Positions 25,055 through 36,967 of a DNA stretch of 64,000 bases are shown piece by piece. The stretch is from Paragemmobacter amnigenus (GTDB lineage: Bacteria; Pseudomonadota; Alphaproteobacteria; Rhodobacterales; Rhodobacteraceae). The stretch spans positions 156,397 through 220,396 of the forward strand of contig NZ_JAAATX020000009.1 in assembly GCF_009908265.2 (NCBI RefSeq). The letters run 5' to 3'. Below the pieces are notes generated by a model. The model was not told where the DNA came from and did not search any database. It saw only the letters and a program-made list of their open reading frames with translations. Each line of letters starts with the position of its first letter. Position 1 is the first letter of the stretch. The position numbers and the translations under genes are program-made.

Positions 25055-25902
25055 CCGCGGTTTTGTCGGCCCATGACCTGCATTACGCCTATCCGGGCGA
25101 GGTGTCGGCCTTGCGACAGCTGTCGCTTGACATTGCACCAGGGCGCAAGATGGCCATTCTGGGGCCAAACGGGGCGGGCAAATCAACGCTGCTCTTGCAT
25201 CTGAACGGCTCACTCCGGCCGGATCGGGGCGAGGTTCGCCTGGCGGGCCAGCCGGGCGTGTATTCCCGCCGGGGGTTGGTCCACTGGCGCAGCCGGGTGG
25301 CTTTGGTATTGCAGGACCCGGACGACCAGATCTTCGCCGCTACCGTGGCCGAGGATGTGTCCTTCGGTCCGCTCAATCAGGGTCTGTCCGAGGCCGCCGC
25401 TGCCTTGCGGGTGCAGGCGGCGCTGGTGGCTTTGGGGATCGAAGATCTGGCGACACGTTCGACACATATGCTGTCGGGTGGGCAGAAAAAGCGTGTGGCC
25501 ATTGCCGGAGCAGTGGCGATGGAGCCAGAGATTTTGCTGCTTGATGAGCCGACCGCAGGTCTTGACCGGGAAGGTGCAGATCAACTGATTGCGCTTTTGC
25601 GCCGACTTGGTCAGCGCGGCATGACACTGGTATTCTCGACCCATGACATCGAACTCGCGCTTGCTCTGGCCGATGACGTGGCTTTGTTCCAGAACGGCAC
25701 GGTGCTGGTGCAAGGTGAGGCCGGGGCGCTTTTGTCCGACCCAGAATTGCTGGCCACGGCAGGCCTGCGCCCTCCGGTTCTGATCGAACTCTGGCTGGGT
25801 GCCACGAAACGTGGACTTTGCCCGCCCGGTACGCGGACGCCGCAGTCAGCAGACGACCTGTTGGCGCTGCTGTCCGCTGCTCCGTTGAGCGTCGCCGGAT
25901 GA
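25051..25902 (+). CDS. cbiO: Cobalt ECF transporter ATPase CbiO
   Basis: A 283-residue ABC ATPase with Walker A GPNGAGKSTLL (about residues 37-47), Q-loop region LVLQDPDDQIFA (about 88-99), signature LSGGQKKRVAIAGA (about 136-149), Walker B ILLLDEPTAGLD (about 156-167) and H-loop STHD (about 192-195). It powers cobalt import with CbiMNQ. The C-terminal 40 residues are a variable regulatory tail. Last gene of the riboswitch-controlled unit. Confidence 0.96.
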   Translation: MTAVLSAHDLHYAYPGEVSALRQLSLDIAPGRKMAILGPNGAGKSTLLLHLNGSLRPDRGEVRLAGQPGVYSRRGLVHWRSRVALVLQDPDDQIFAATVAEDVSFGPLNQGLSEAAAALRVQAALVALGIEDLATRSTHMLSGGQKKRVAIAGAVAMEPEILLLDEPTAGLDREGADQLIALLRRLGQRGMTLVFSTHDIELALALADDVALFQNGTVLVQGEAGALLSDPELLATAGLRPPVLIELWLGATKRGLCPPGTRTPQSADDLLALLSAAPLSVAG

Positions 25903-25950
25903 TCTCCAGGTCGTCGTGAAGATCCTTGCCCGCATCACCCGCTTGGGGTA

Positions 25951-27681
<1,731 letters not shown>

Positions 27682-27696
27682 ACGGGAGACATCAGG

Positions 27697-28677
27697 ATGC
27701 GCGATCACGGAAATGACCATGGGGGCAATCTCGATCAGGCGATGGCAGCCTATGGTGCCGGCGACTGGATTGACCTGTCCACCGGCATCAATCGCCGCCC
27801 TTGGCCGCTGCCCGATGTGCCCGCCGCCGCTTGGCGCAATCTGCCGACACGGGCGGCGCAAGCCGGGTTGATTGCTCAGGCTGTGGCAAGCTGGGGCTTG
27901 TCTGCGGCGGCGGAGGGCGTGGCCCTTGGCGGTGCGCAAGCTGCGATCCAGTTGGTGCCGCGCTTGCGCCCTGCGGGCAAGGCTGCCGTTCTTGGCCCGA
28001 CCTACAACGAACACGCCGCTTGCCTTCTGGCCGAGGGATGGCAGGTGCGCAACTGCACCCATCCCGATGATTTGCGCGGGGCCGATCTGGCGGTCATCGT
28101 CAACCCCAACAACCCCGATGGCCGCAGCTTCCGACCTGAAACGCTTCTGGCGCTGGCCGAAAGCATCGGCCTGCTCGTCGTGGATGAAAGCTTCGGCGAT
28201 GTGACGCCAGAGCTGTCGCTTCTGCCCCGGCTCGGGCAGCGCAACCTCTTGGTGCTGCGCTCTTTTGGCAAGTTCTACGGGCTGGCGGGGCTGCGCCTTG
28301 GCTTTGCTTTCGGTGCCGGGGCCGAGATTGCCGCGCTGACCCGGATGAGCGGGCCTTGGCCCGTCTCTGGCCCCGCGATCGAAATCGGAGGGCGTGCCTT
28401 GGCCGACTCGGCCTGGGCATCGGCGATGCGCGCCCAGCTTGCCACAGATGCTGCATGGGCCGATGCCCTTGCCCTTATGGCAGGTTGGCAGGTCGCTGGC
28501 GGTTCGACGCTGTTCCGGCTCTATGACACCGCAAATGCCGCACTGGCCCAGGACCGGCTGGCCAAGCATCAAATCTGGAGTCGTATTTTCCCATGGTCCG
28601 AAACCCTGCTGCGCCTTGGCCTGCCGGGGCCAGAGCCGGAATGGGACCGCCTGCAAACGGCGCTTTCAGGCTGTTAG
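27697..28677 (+). CDS. cobC: L-threonine-phosphate decarboxylase CobC (PLP enzyme)
   Basis: A 326-residue aminotransferase-fold protein. [18 protein letters not shown] near the N-terminus, [13 protein letters not shown] (about 131-143), VVDESFGDV (about 161-169) and [17 protein letters not shown] (about 189-205), with Lys192 as the PLP Schiff-base residue, match CobC/CobD-type decarboxylases. It supplies aminopropanol phosphate for the nucleotide loop. AGGATG is close to its start. Its last 4 bases overlap the 3' end of cobQ on the other strand. Confidence 0.92.
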   Translation: MRDHGNDHGGNLDQAMAAYGAGDWIDLSTGINRRPWPLPDVPAAAWRNLPTRAAQAGLIAQAVASWGLSAAAEGVALGGAQAAIQLVPRLRPAGKAAVLGPTYNEHAACLLAEGWQVRNCTHPDDLRGADLAVIVNPNNPDGRSFRPETLLALAESIGLLVVDESFGDVTPELSLLPRLGQRNLLVLRSFGKFYGLAGLRLGFAFGAGAEIAALTRMSGPWPVSGPAIEIGGRALADSAWASAMRAQLATDAAWADALALMAGWQVAGGSTLFRLYDTANAALAQDRLAKHQIWSRIFPWSETLLRLGLPGPEPEWDRLQTALSGC

Positions 28678-30119
28678 CGAGCCAGCGCCAACAGGCCCGG
28701 CACATCCAGATGGGCCTCGACATGGTCGGCCAGGGCGTCCAGAACCGTCTCGACTCCGGCCGCGTGGTTGCGCGCCGCGGCGTGGATCCCCAGTTGGCCA
28801 AGATAGGCCCTGCGGAAGGCATCTTCGTGAAACAGCCCATGCAGATAGCTGCCGCAAATACGCCCACCTGCGCTGATGGCCCCCTCATCGCGGCCCTTGA
28901 TCCGTGCAAAGGGGCGGGCGCAATCGGGACCATGGCTTCGACCAATGTGGATTTCATAGCCCTCAACCGGCAGGCCGGTGCCGGCATGACTGGCCTTGAC
29001 CCGCGACAGCCGCTTGTCCGGCGTCATCACGGTTTCGACGTCAAGAAGACCCAGGCCCGCCGTCTCGCCCGCCGGTCCTTCAATGCCATCTGGATCACAA
29101 ACCTTCCGGCCCAGCATCTGGTACCCCCCACAAATGCCCAAAACATGCCCGCCGCGCCGGATATGGGCGGCAAGATCAATGTCCCAGCCTTGCGCCCGCA
29201 GATAAGCCAGATCGCAGCGCGTGGATTTGGATCCCGGCAGAATCACCAACCGCGCATCCCCCGGAATGGCTTCGCCCGCGCGCACCATGACAAGGTTGAC
29301 ACAGGGTTCGGCCTTCAACGGATCAAGATCATCGAAATTGGCAATGCGCGAGAAAGTAAGGCAGGCGATCGTGATGCCTTCGCGCCTTGGGGCCGAGGCA
29401 ATGTCCAGCGCATCCTCGGCAGGCAAGAGATGCGCCTGCGAAAACCACGGCACCACGCCAAATCCGCGCCAGCCAGTGTGCGCCGCAATCAGCCGATAGC
29501 CATCGTCGAAAAGCCGCGGATCGCCGCGAAATTTGTTGATGAGAAACCCAGCCACCATCTCGGCATCGGCTGGGTCAAGAACTGCTTTGGTCCCGACAAT
29601 CTGAGCAATCACGCCTCCCCGGTCAATGTCACCGGCCAGAACCACAGGCACATTGGCGGCCCGGGCAAATCCCATGTTAGCAATGTCGCCCGCCCGCAGG
29701 TTCACCTCTGCCGGGCTGCCTGCGCCCTCGACGATGACAAGGTCATGCGCGGATTTGAGCCGTCTGAAACTTTCAAGAACCGCCTCCATCAACTGCGGCT
29801 TCAGTGCCGCATATTCCCACGCGCGTGCCGTGACCAGACGCTTGCCCTGCACGATGACCTGCGCGCCAGTTTCGGATTCGGGCTTCAGAAGAACCGGGTT
29901 CATGTCAATCAAAGGCTCCAACCCGCAAGCCAAAGCCTGCAGGGCCTGCGCCCGCCCGATCTCGCCGCCATCGGCCGTCACTGCGGCGTTGTTCGACATA
30001 TTCTGCGGCTTGAAAGGTGCCACCGAAAGCCCCCGCCGCCGCGCCGCCCGACAAAGCCCTGCCACCAACATCGACTTGCCGACGTTTGACCCGCACCCCT
30101 GAAGCATCACCGCCTTCAT
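28674..30119 (-). CDS. cobQ: Cobyric acid synthase CobQ
   Basis: A 481-residue glutamine-dependent amidotransferase that amidates carboxylates b, d, e and g of adenosylcobyrinic a,c-diamide. The N-terminal dethiobiotin-synthetase-like domain has [18 protein letters not shown] (about 5-22) and [12 protein letters not shown] (about 34-45); the C-terminal glutaminase domain has [15 protein letters not shown] with the nucleophilic Cys (about 325-339). ATG 30119 fits family N-termini; a start at 30182 would add 21 unsupported residues and overlap cobO. Transcribed with cobO, opposite to the flanking cob genes. Confidence 0.95.
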   Translation of the reverse strand: MKAVMLQGCGSNVGKSMLVAGLCRAARRRGLSVAPFKPQNMSNNAAVTADGGEIGRAQALQALACGLEPLIDMNPVLLKPESETGAQVIVQGKRLVTARAWEYAALKPQLMEAVLESFRRLKSAHDLVIVEGAGSPAEVNLRAGDIANMGFARAANVPVVLAGDIDRGGVIAQIVGTKAVLDPADAEMVAGFLINKFRGDPRLFDDGYRLIAAHTGWRGFGVVPWFSQAHLLPAEDALDIASAPRREGITIACLTFSRIANFDDLDPLKAEPCVNLVMVRAGEAIPGDARLVILPGSKSTRCDLAYLRAQGWDIDLAAHIRRGGHVLGICGGYQMLGRKVCDPDGIEGPAGETAGLGLLDVETVMTPDKRLSRVKASHAGTGLPVEGYEIHIGRSHGPDCARPFARIKGRDEGAISAGGRICGSYLHGLFHEDAFRRAYLGQLGIHAAARNHAAGVETVLDALADHVEAHLDVPGLLALAR

Positions 30120-30171
30120 GGACGGCCCCCAGCACAACGAAGACCCCTGTAAATGCGCCCGCGTCGCCGCA

Positions 30172-30813
30172 TCAGAATTCAACCCCGGGCTGGCCCTTGA
30201 TTCCCGCGCGGAAAGGATGCTTGATCAGGGCCATCTCGGTGACCAGATCGGCCGCCTCGATCAGCGCCTCTTTCGCGTTGCGCCCGGTCAGGCAGACATG
30301 GGTCAATAGGGGCTTTTCGTCGCGCAGGAAGGTAAGAACTTCGTCGAGGTCAAGATAATCATAGCGCAGGGCGATGTTGATTTCGTCGAGCAAGACAAAG
30401 CGGATCTCGGGGTTGCGGATCAGCTCCTTGGCCCTTTCCCAGCCCTTGCGGGCGGCGGCGATATCGCGGGCCTTGTCCTGGGTTTCCCAGGTAAAGCCTT
30501 CGCCCATGGCGTGAAACTGGCAGAGGTTGGCAAAGTTGCCTTCGATCAGGCGGCGTTCGCCGGTGTCCCAGGCGCCCTTGATGAACTGCACCACGGCGCA
30601 GGGCATGTCATGGGCGATGCAGCGCAGGATCATGCCGAATCCTGAAGAGGATTTGCCCTTGCCTGCGCCCGTATGGACAATCACCAGCCCTTTTTCTCCG
30701 GATTTTCCTGCCATGATCTTGTCACGGGCGGCCTTCTTCTTGGCCATTTTGGTGGCATGGCGGGCAAGGTCTTCGCCTTGGTCCACGGCGGCGCTTTCAT
30801 CAGTCTCTGGCAT
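30172..30813 (-). CDS. cobO: Cob(I)yrinic acid a,c-diamide adenosyltransferase CobO
   Basis: A 213-residue CobA/CobO-type adenosyltransferase. The P-loop [15 protein letters not shown] lies at about residues 46-60 (inverted nucleotide binding is known for the family), with VQFIKGAW (about 74-81) and [14 protein letters not shown] (about 141-154). It attaches the adenosyl group before CobQ acts, and the two genes are adjacent on the minus strand. Unrelated in fold to the PduO-type enzyme at 50604-51128. Confidence 0.95.
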   Translation of the reverse strand: MPETDESAAVDQGEDLARHATKMAKKKAARDKIMAGKSGEKGLVIVHTGAGKGKSSSGFGMILRCIAHDMPCAVVQFIKGAWDTGERRLIEGNFANLCQFHAMGEGFTWETQDKARDIAAARKGWERAKELIRNPEIRFVLLDEINIALRYDYLDLDEVLTFLRDEKPLLTHVCLTGRNAKEALIEAADLVTEMALIKHPFRAGIKGQPGVEF

Positions 30814-30866
30814 TGGCGGCGTTCCTTTTGCTTGACAGCGCGGCCAATCTGTCTCAGGAGGGAGAC

Positions 30867-31077
30867 ATAGGCGCTGGTGCCTGTCTTAGGGCAGGCCAAA
30901 AGGGAATGCGACAGGTTTTGTGACGTCTTTCGTCGCCTCGCCGAAGCGCAGCCGCCCCCGCGACCGTGACCGGAAAGGTCTGCTCAATGCCACTGGCCGC
31001 AAGGTTCGGGAAGGCGGGCAGAGCGCTGGGGCAAGGCTTTGCCGCGTCCCGATATCCGCAAGCCGGGAGACCTGCCA
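30867..31077 (+). promoter_or_regulatory. Adenosylcobalamin riboswitch upstream of the DUF1636-cobW-cobN operon
   Basis: Landmarks: GGCGCTGGTGCCTG (about 30870-30883), AAAAGGGAATGCG, CCCCCGCGACCGTGACCGG core variant (about 30955-30973), AATGCCACTGGCCGCAAGG (30987-31005), GGGAAGGCGGG (31008-31018) and CCGCAAGCCGGGAGACCTGCC (about 31057-31077). It lies in the divergent gap between cobO (minus) and the DUF1636 gene (plus) and should control the long corrin-ring operon. Confidence 0.95.
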
Positions 31078-31182
31078 GATCCTGATCTGAATCGCGCGGA
31101 CGGGGTGTTCCGTGACCTTCGGGTGTTGGGATTTCACAACCCAATCCGTCGGCCATTCCCGTTTGCACTTATGGGAGGGGCC

Positions 31183-31551
31183 ATGGCCGCTGTTCTTCAC
31201 GTTTGCACCACCTGCCGCGCCGGTCAGCCGGTGCCCGAGGGACAGGATTGTCCCGGAACCACGCTGCACAAGGTGCTTGCGGCCGAAGCCCTGCCGCAGG
31301 GCGTGACGCTCCGCGCCGTGGAATGCCTTTCGGCCTGCGATCATGGCTGCACGGTGGCGCTGACCCGCCCCGGCGGCTGGTCCTATGTCTATGGCCGCAT
31401 GACGACCGCCGATGCGCCCGAAATCCTGCGCGGGGCCGCGCTTTATGCCGCCAATGCCGACGGCCTGGTGCCCTGGCGTGACCGCCCGGTGATTTTCCGC
31501 AAGCAAAGCCTGGCCCGTATTCCCCCGATTATGCCCCCGATGGAGATCTGA
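31183..31551 (+). CDS. DUF1636 family Cys-rich protein
   Basis: A 122-residue protein with Cys clusters VLHVCTTCRAG (about residues 4-14), EGQDCPG and ECLSACDHGCTVALTRPGGW (about 51-70), typical of DUF1636, which has a thioredoxin-like [2Fe-2S]-ferredoxin look. The family is regularly found next to cobW at B12 loci, and a metal or electron role in corrin synthesis has been suggested but is not established. GGAGGGG is 2 bases before ATG 31183. The cobW start follows its stop by 1 base. Confidence 0.85.
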   Translation: MAAVLHVCTTCRAGQPVPEGQDCPGTTLHKVLAAEALPQGVTLRAVECLSACDHGCTVALTRPGGWSYVYGRMTTADAPEILRGAALYAANADGLVPWRDRPVIFRKQSLARIPPIMPPMEI

Positions 31552-31552
31552 C

Positions 31553-32587
31553 ATGACCGACCTGACCAAAATTCCCGTTACCGTGATCACGGGCTTTCTG
31601 GGTGCCGGCAAGACCACGCTGATCCGCCATCTGATGCAGAACCCGCAGGGCAAGCGGCTGGCGATTCTGGTCAACGAGTTTGGCACCATGGGGGTGGATG
31701 GCGACATCCTGAAATCTTGTGCTGACGAGAGCTGCCCGGCGGAAAACATCGTCGAACTGGCGAACGGCTGCATCTGCTGCACGGTGGCAGATGATTTCAT
31801 CCCCACCATCGAAGCGCTGATGGCCCTGCCACAGCGGCCCGATCACATTCTGATCGAAACTTCGGGTCTGGCCTTGCCCAAGCCTTTGCTGAAAGCCTTC
31901 GACTGGCCCGCGATCCGCTCGAAGATCACGGTTGATGGTGTGGTGGCGCTGGCCGATGCCGAGGCGGTGGCGGCGGGTCGCTTTGCCCCCGATGTGGCGG
32001 CGGTGGATGCCCAGCGGGCTGCCGATGCCTCGATCGATCACGAAACGCCGCTGTCCGAGGTCTTCGAGGACCAGATTTCCTGCGCCGATATAGTGCTTTT
32101 GTCCAAGGCCGATCTGGCCGGGGACGCCGGTCTTGCCGCCGCCCGCGCGGCGATCGAGGCCGAAATGCCGCGCCGGGTGCCCATTCTGGCCATGACTGAC
32201 GGGGTGATCGACCCGCGGGTGATCCTTGGCCTGCAAGCCGCCGCCGAAGACGATCTGGCGGCGCGCCCGAGCCACCATGATGGCCATGACGACCACGAGC
32301 ATGACGACTTTGCCTCGGTCGTGATCGACCTGCCCGAAGTGGTCGACGTCGAGGAGCTTGTGGCCCGCATCCAGCGCCTCGCGCGTGACCGGCACATCCT
32401 GCGCGTCAAGGGCTATGTCGCCGTTCAGGGCAAGCCGATGCGCCTTCTGGTGCAGGCGGTGGGCGAGCGGGTGCGCCATCAGTTTGACCGGCCTTGGGCC
32501 GCGATGCCGCGCCAGTCGCGGCTGGTGGTGATTGCCGAGTATCACGACATCGACCCCGCCGCGATCCGCACCGTGCTGGGGGGCTGA
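31553..32587 (+). CDS. cobW: CobW GTPase (cobalt metallochaperone candidate)
   Basis: A 344-residue COG0523 G3E GTPase. Walker A GFLGAGKTTLIRH (about 14-26), the metal-binding CxCC motif in NGCICCTVADD (about 70-80), SKADLAGD (NKxD-like, about 185-192) and a His/Asp-rich stretch HHDGHDDHEHDD (about 240-251) are visible. It probably delivers Co2+ to the CobNST chelatase, whose CobN subunit is the next gene. Confidence 0.93.
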   Translation: MTDLTKIPVTVITGFLGAGKTTLIRHLMQNPQGKRLAILVNEFGTMGVDGDILKSCADESCPAENIVELANGCICCTVADDFIPTIEALMALPQRPDHILIETSGLALPKPLLKAFDWPAIRSKITVDGVVALADAEAVAAGRFAPDVAAVDAQRAADASIDHETPLSEVFEDQISCADIVLLSKADLAGDAGLAAARAAIEAEMPRRVPILAMTDGVIDPRVILGLQAAAEDDLAARPSHHDGHDDHEHDDFASVVIDLPEVVDVEELVARIQRLARDRHILRVKGYVAVQGKPMRLLVQAVGERVRHQFDRPWAAMPRQSRLVVIAEYHDIDPAAIRTVLGG

Positions 32588-32594
32588 GCGCGCC

Positions 32595-35500
32595 ATGCAT
32601 GTCGTGTTCCGCGAATCCCATGGTCTGGAGGAGGCCGAGCTGCCGTTCGATCCCGGGCAAGACCCGGCCGATCTGGTGGTGCTGTCGTTCTCCGACAGTG
32701 ACCTTGGGGCTTTCGCGGCGGGCTGGCATCGCAGTGGTCGCAAGCTGCCGTCGCTGCGGCTGCAAAACCTCGTGGCGCTGAAGCATCCGGTGTCGGTCGA
32801 TACCTATGTCGAGCGCACGCTTGCCGGGGCCAAGGCCATTCTGATCCGCCTGATCGGTGGCGCGGCCTATTGGCCCTATGGCCTTGCATCAGTACAGGAT
32901 CTGGCGCGGCGCAAGGGCATTGCGCTGGCGGTTCTGCCCGCCGATGGCCGGGTTGACCCGGCGCTGGACGCGGCCTCGACCCTGCCGCTGTCAACGCTGC
33001 GGCGCTTGCAAGCGCTGTGCGATGCCGGGGGCGTGGTGGCGGCACAGGCGGCACTGGCGCAGCTTTGCCTTGCCGCCGGGCTTTATGCCGGCCCGGTTGG
33101 CGGCGACAAGCATGTGCCGGAGTTTGGTTTCTACGATCCCGATCAAGGTGTGATCGCGGCGGTGCCGGATGCCCCGCTGGTCTTGGTCAGCTTCTATCGC
33201 AGCTACCTGACCGCCGCTGATACCGCACCGATTGACGCGCTGATCCGTGGTTTCCGCGCTGCCGGTCTGGCCGCCTGCGGCGTCTTTGCGCCCTCGCTGA
33301 AAGCGCCCGGGTTTGGCGATTGGCTGCGCCCGCATCTGGCCGCCCGCCCGCCCGTCGCCATTGTCAACGCCACGGCCTTTTCGGCGCGCGATGACGCGGG
33401 CGCTACGCCGTTTGACGTCTGCGACTGTCCGGTGTTTCAAGTGGCGCTTTCCACCGCGCGCAGGCGGGACTGGGCGCAGTCGGATCGCGGGCTGTCGCCC
33501 GCCGATCTGGCGATGCATGTGGTGCTGCCCGAGGTTGATGGCCGCCTCTTTGCCGGTGTCACCTCGTTCAAATCACCGGGCCAGCGCGACGCCGATCTGC
33601 AATTCTCGCGCTTTGCGCATCGGGCGGACCCGGCGCAGGTGGGCCGCATCGTGGCGCGGGTTCTGGGCTGGCATCGGCTGGCGGTGACGACGGCAGCGGA
33701 TCGGCGGCTGGCGGTTGTCCTGTCGACCTATCCGGGCCGCGCGCATCAGCTTGCCCATGCGGTCGGCCTTGATGCGCTTACCTCGACTGAGGCGTTGCTG
33801 GCCGATCTTCAGGCCGAAGGCTATGCCACCCAGCCCGGAGAAAGCTTGGGTCAGGCCCTGACCGAAACCCGTCAAAGCTGGCCGCTGGCGGACTATCTCG
33901 CCGCGCTGAGCCGCCTGCCTGCATCGCTGCGGGACGATCTGACCCGGGTATGGGGCGCGCCGCAGGATGACCCGGCCTGCCAGAACGGCGCGTTTCGCTT
34001 TGCCGTCGTGATCCGGGGCAACGCCCTGATTGCGCTGCAACCCGAACGGGGCGACGGGGCGACCCGCGATGCCGAATACCACGATCTGAGCCGCACGCCG
34101 CGCCATGGCTATGTGGCCTTCTACCTCTGGCTTCAGGCGCGGGGCTTGCAGGCGCTGGTTCATATGGGTGCGCATGGCACGCTGGAATGGCTGCCGGGCA
34201 AATCGGTGGCGCTGTCGGCCACCTGCTGGCCCGAGGCGCTGACCGCCGATCTTCCTGTGATCTACCCCTTCATCGTCAATGACCCCGGCGAGGCAGCGCA
34301 GGCCAAGCGGCGCATCGGGGCGCTGACCCTTGGCCACCTGCCGCCGCCCTTGGTCGCCTCCTCGGTTCCCGAGGCGATGCAGCGGCTGGAGCGGCTGTTG
34401 GACGAATACTCCACCGCCGACGGGCTGGACCCCTTTCGCCGCGGCCGGCTGATTGGCGACATCCGCGCCGAGGCCCGCGCCACCGGGGTTGAGGAAGATC
34501 TGGGGCTGCCCGTGGGGGCCAGCATGGCCGAGGCGATCACCCGGATTGACCGCTTTGTCTGCGACATCAAGGAAAGCCAGTTCGGCGCGGGGCTTCACGT
34601 CTTTGGCCGTGGGCAATGCGCAGACGCGGAGCGGGAAGGCATCTTGCGCGCGCTATCGGGCCGCCGCGTGGCGCCCGGTCCCTCTGGCTCGCCCGCGCGG
34701 GGCAGGGGCGATGTGCTGCCGACGGGGCGGAACCTTTACTCGGTCGATCCGCGTTCGGTGCCTAGCCGGTCGGCCCATGCCCAAGGGGTGAAGCTGGCCG
34801 AGGAGCTTTTGCGCAAGCATCTGCAAGACCATGGCGACTGGCCGCGCGGGCTGGTGGTGGATCTTTGGGGCAGCGCCACGATGCGCACGGCGGGCGAAGA
34901 CTTTGCCATGGCGCTGCATCTGGCCGGGCTTGCCCCGGTCTGGGATGCCGCGTCAAGCCGGGTGACCGGGGTCGAGGTGCTGCCGCTGACCCTGCTGGGC
35001 CGCCCGCGCATCGACGTGACGCTGCGCGTCTCGGGTCTGTTCCGCGATGTGTTCCCGGGCCTTGCCACGCTCTTTGAAACCGGGGCCACGGCGCTGGCTG
35101 CCCGGAACGAGGCGGCGGAGGATAATCCCTATCTGCAGCGCGCCGCGCGGGTCTTTGGGCCAAGGCCGGGGCATTACGGCCTTGGCATGGGTCAAGCGAT
35201 GGATGATTTCACGCCCGAGGCGCGGGCGGCGGCGGGGGAGGCCTGGCTGGCCGCTTCGGCCTGGGCGCTCGGGGCCGATGGCATCAGCCGTGACGACCGC
35301 GCCGGGCTTGAGTCGCGACTGCGGCAAGCCAACGCCTTTGTCCACGCGCAAGATCTGCCGGAAAGCGATGTGCTCTTGGCCGCCGATTATGCGGCCCATG
35401 AGGCTGGTTTTGCCGCCGCGCTGACCCGACTGGGCGTAGCGCAGCCCGCGCTTTATCATCTGGACGCCACGCAACCAGATCGCCCCCGCGCCCGAACCTT

Positions 35501-35834
35501 GGCCGAGGAAATCGCCCGTGTCGTGCGCGCCCGGGCCGCCAACCCGGCTTGGGCCGATGGCATGATGGCGCATGGCTTTCGTGGCGCGGCGGAAATTGCG
35601 GCGACGCTCGACCATATGGCGGCCTTTGCCCATCTCGCGGGCGTTGTGCCACCGCATCTTTTTGACCTTTACCATCAGGCAACGCTGGGCCGCGCCGATG
35701 TGGTGGAGTTCATGGCCGCAGAGAACCCTGCGGCCCTAGACGCGGTGCGCGACCTGTTCCGCCGCTTGCATGAGGCGGGGCTGTGGACCACCCGGCGCAA
35801 CTCCATCGCCGCAACGCTGGGAGAGCGGCCATGA
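32595..35834 (+). CDS. cobN: Cobaltochelatase subunit CobN
   Basis: At 1,079 residues this is the large ATP-dependent cobaltochelatase subunit that inserts Co2+ into hydrogenobyrinic a,c-diamide with CobS and CobT. MHVVFRESHGLEEAELPFDP at the start, LVHMGAHGTLEWLPGKSVAL (about 517-536), VASSVPEAMQRLERLLDEYS and SGLFRDVFPGL in the C-terminal half are CobN/BchH-type blocks. A shorter length than the 1,200 or more of some CobN proteins is normal for Rhodobacterales. cobS and cobT are not in this window and must lie elsewhere. It overlaps cobG by 4 bases. Confidence 0.95.
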   Translation: MHVVFRESHGLEEAELPFDPGQDPADLVVLSFSDSDLGAFAAGWHRSGRKLPSLRLQNLVALKHPVSVDTYVERTLAGAKAILIRLIGGAAYWPYGLASVQDLARRKGIALAVLPADGRVDPALDAASTLPLSTLRRLQALCDAGGVVAAQAALAQLCLAAGLYAGPVGGDKHVPEFGFYDPDQGVIAAVPDAPLVLVSFYRSYLTAADTAPIDALIRGFRAAGLAACGVFAPSLKAPGFGDWLRPHLAARPPVAIVNATAFSARDDAGATPFDVCDCPVFQVALSTARRRDWAQSDRGLSPADLAMHVVLPEVDGRLFAGVTSFKSPGQRDADLQFSRFAHRADPAQVGRIVARVLGWHRLAVTTAADRRLAVVLSTYPGRAHQLAHAVGLDALTSTEALLADLQAEGYATQPGESLGQALTETRQSWPLADYLAALSRLPASLRDDLTRVWGAPQDDPACQNGAFRFAVVIRGNALIALQPERGDGATRDAEYHDLSRTPRHGYVAFYLWLQARGLQALVHMGAHGTLEWLPGKSVALSATCWPEALTADLPVIYPFIVNDPGEAAQAKRRIGALTLGHLPPPLVASSVPEAMQRLERLLDEYSTADGLDPFRRGRLIGDIRAEARATGVEEDLGLPVGASMAEAITRIDRFVCDIKESQFGAGLHVFGRGQCADAEREGILRALSGRRVAPGPSGSPARGRGDVLPTGRNLYSVDPRSVPSRSAHAQGVKLAEELLRKHLQDHGDWPRGLVVDLWGSATMRTAGEDFAMALHLAGLAPVWDAASSRVTGVEVLPLTLLGRPRIDVTLRVSGLFRDVFPGLATLFETGATALAARNEAAEDNPYLQRAARVFGPRPGHYGLGMGQAMDDFTPEARAAAGEAWLAASAWALGADGISRDDRAGLESRLRQANAFVHAQDLPESDVLLAADYAAHEAGFAAALTRLGVAQPALYHLDATQPDRPRARTLAEEIARVVRARAANPAWADGMMAHGFRGAAEIAATLDHMAAFAHLAGVVPPHLFDLYHQATLGRADVVEFMAAENPAALDAVRDLFRRLHEAGLWTTRRNSIAATLGERP

Positions 35835-36967
35835 CCGGCTTTGCCGTGCAAGGCTGGTGTCCCGGCGCCTTGCGGCCGATGCTGTCGGGCGATGGGTTGG
35901 TGGTGCGGGTGCGCCCCGACGCCGGACGGCTGAGCGCCGTGCAGGCGCAGGGCATCGCGGCCGCGGCCCGTACCCATGGCAACGGGCTGATCGACCTTTC
36001 GGCGCGCGGCAATGTGCAACTGCGCGGCGCGACCGGGGCCAGCCACCCGGCCCTGATCGCGGACCTCAGCTCGCTGGGGCTGATCGACGCCACCGCGCGC
36101 GATGAGGCACGGCGCAACATTCTGGTCACGCCCTTTGCCGATGCTGCCACTGATGCGCTGGCGCAGGCGCTGGCCGCCGCCCTTTGCGCGGCCCCGGAGC
36201 TTCCGGGCAAGTTCGGTTTTGCCATCGACTGCGGGCCTGCCCCGATCTTGCAGGGCATTGCCGCCGACATCCGGCTGGAGCGCGACGCTACGGGCGGGTT
36301 GATCCTGCGCTGCGACGGGCTTGCGGCAGGTGCGCCGGTGACGGCGGCGGACGCTGCCCCGGCGGCAGTTGCCTTGGCGCAGTGGTTCGTTGATGCCGGT
36401 GGGATCACCGCGGGTCGGGGCCGCATGGCGGCGCTGATTGCAAGGGGCGCGCGGCCAAAGGGCCGGCTTGCACCCCGCATAACTCCGGCCCCCTCCGCCC
36501 CGGCACCGGGGCCGGGCCTGTGTCCGCAAGGTGCACTGGTCGGGTTCGAGTTTGGCCAGATGACGGCGGAAACCCTTGCCGCATTGGCGGGGCTTGGCAA
36601 TCTGCGCGTCACGCCGTGGCGGATGTTGCTGATCGAAGGGCTGGATCATCTTCCTTCGGTTCCCGGCCTGATCCTTGATCCCACCGACCCGCTGCTGCGG
36701 GTGGCGGCCTGTACCGGCGCGCCGGGCTGCTTGCAAGCTCACCAGCCGGTGCGCCCGCTGGCCCGTCGTCTTGCTGCGCAGGTTCCTTCGGGAAAGCTGC
36801 TGCATGTTTCGGGCTGTGCCAAGGGCTGCGCGCGGCCCGGCCCCGCCGACATCACGCTTGTCGCCACGCCGCAGGGCTTTGACCTGATCCGTCAGGCCTC
36901 TGCCCAAGGCACCCCGCTGACCGCAAATCTTGCCGACCCGGACATCGACCTGAAAGGACTGTTCTGA
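35831..36967 (+). CDS. cobG: Precorrin-3B synthase CobG
   Basis: A 378-residue sulfite/nitrite reductase-like enzyme that, with oxygen, makes precorrin-3B (aerobic pathway marker). Ferredoxin-like half domains occur at about 1-70 and 225-290; VAACTGAPGCLQAHQPV (about 294-310) and HVSGCAKGCARPGPADITLV (about 330-349) carry the four Cys of the [4Fe-4S] cluster. The ATG sits inside the cobN stop (ATGA). Confidence 0.93.
   Translation: MTGFAVQGWCPGALRPMLSGDGLVVRVRPDAGRLSAVQAQGIAAAARTHGNGLIDLSARGNVQLRGATGASHPALIADLSSLGLIDATARDEARRNILVTPFADAATDALAQALAAALCAAPELPGKFGFAIDCGPAPILQGIAADIRLERDATGGLILRCDGLAAGAPVTAADAAPAAVALAQWFVDAGGITAGRGRMAALIARGARPKGRLAPRITPAPSAPAPGPGLCPQGALVGFEFGQMTAETLAALAGLGNLRVTPWRMLLIEGLDHLPSVPGLILDPTDPLLRVAACTGAPGCLQAHQPVRPLARRLAAQVPSGKLLHVSGCAKGCARPGPADITLVATPQGFDLIRQASAQGTPLTANLADPDIDLKGLF

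Noticed and set aside
28593..30089. A 498-codon plus-strand open frame
   Set aside because: It lies antisense to cobQ, whose domains and motifs are complete. GC-rich codon use creates long mirror frames throughout the cob locus.
30120..30182. Upstream extension of cobQ to 30182
   Set aside because: It would add 21 residues not seen in CobQ proteins and overlap cobO; ATG 30119 matches the family N-terminus.
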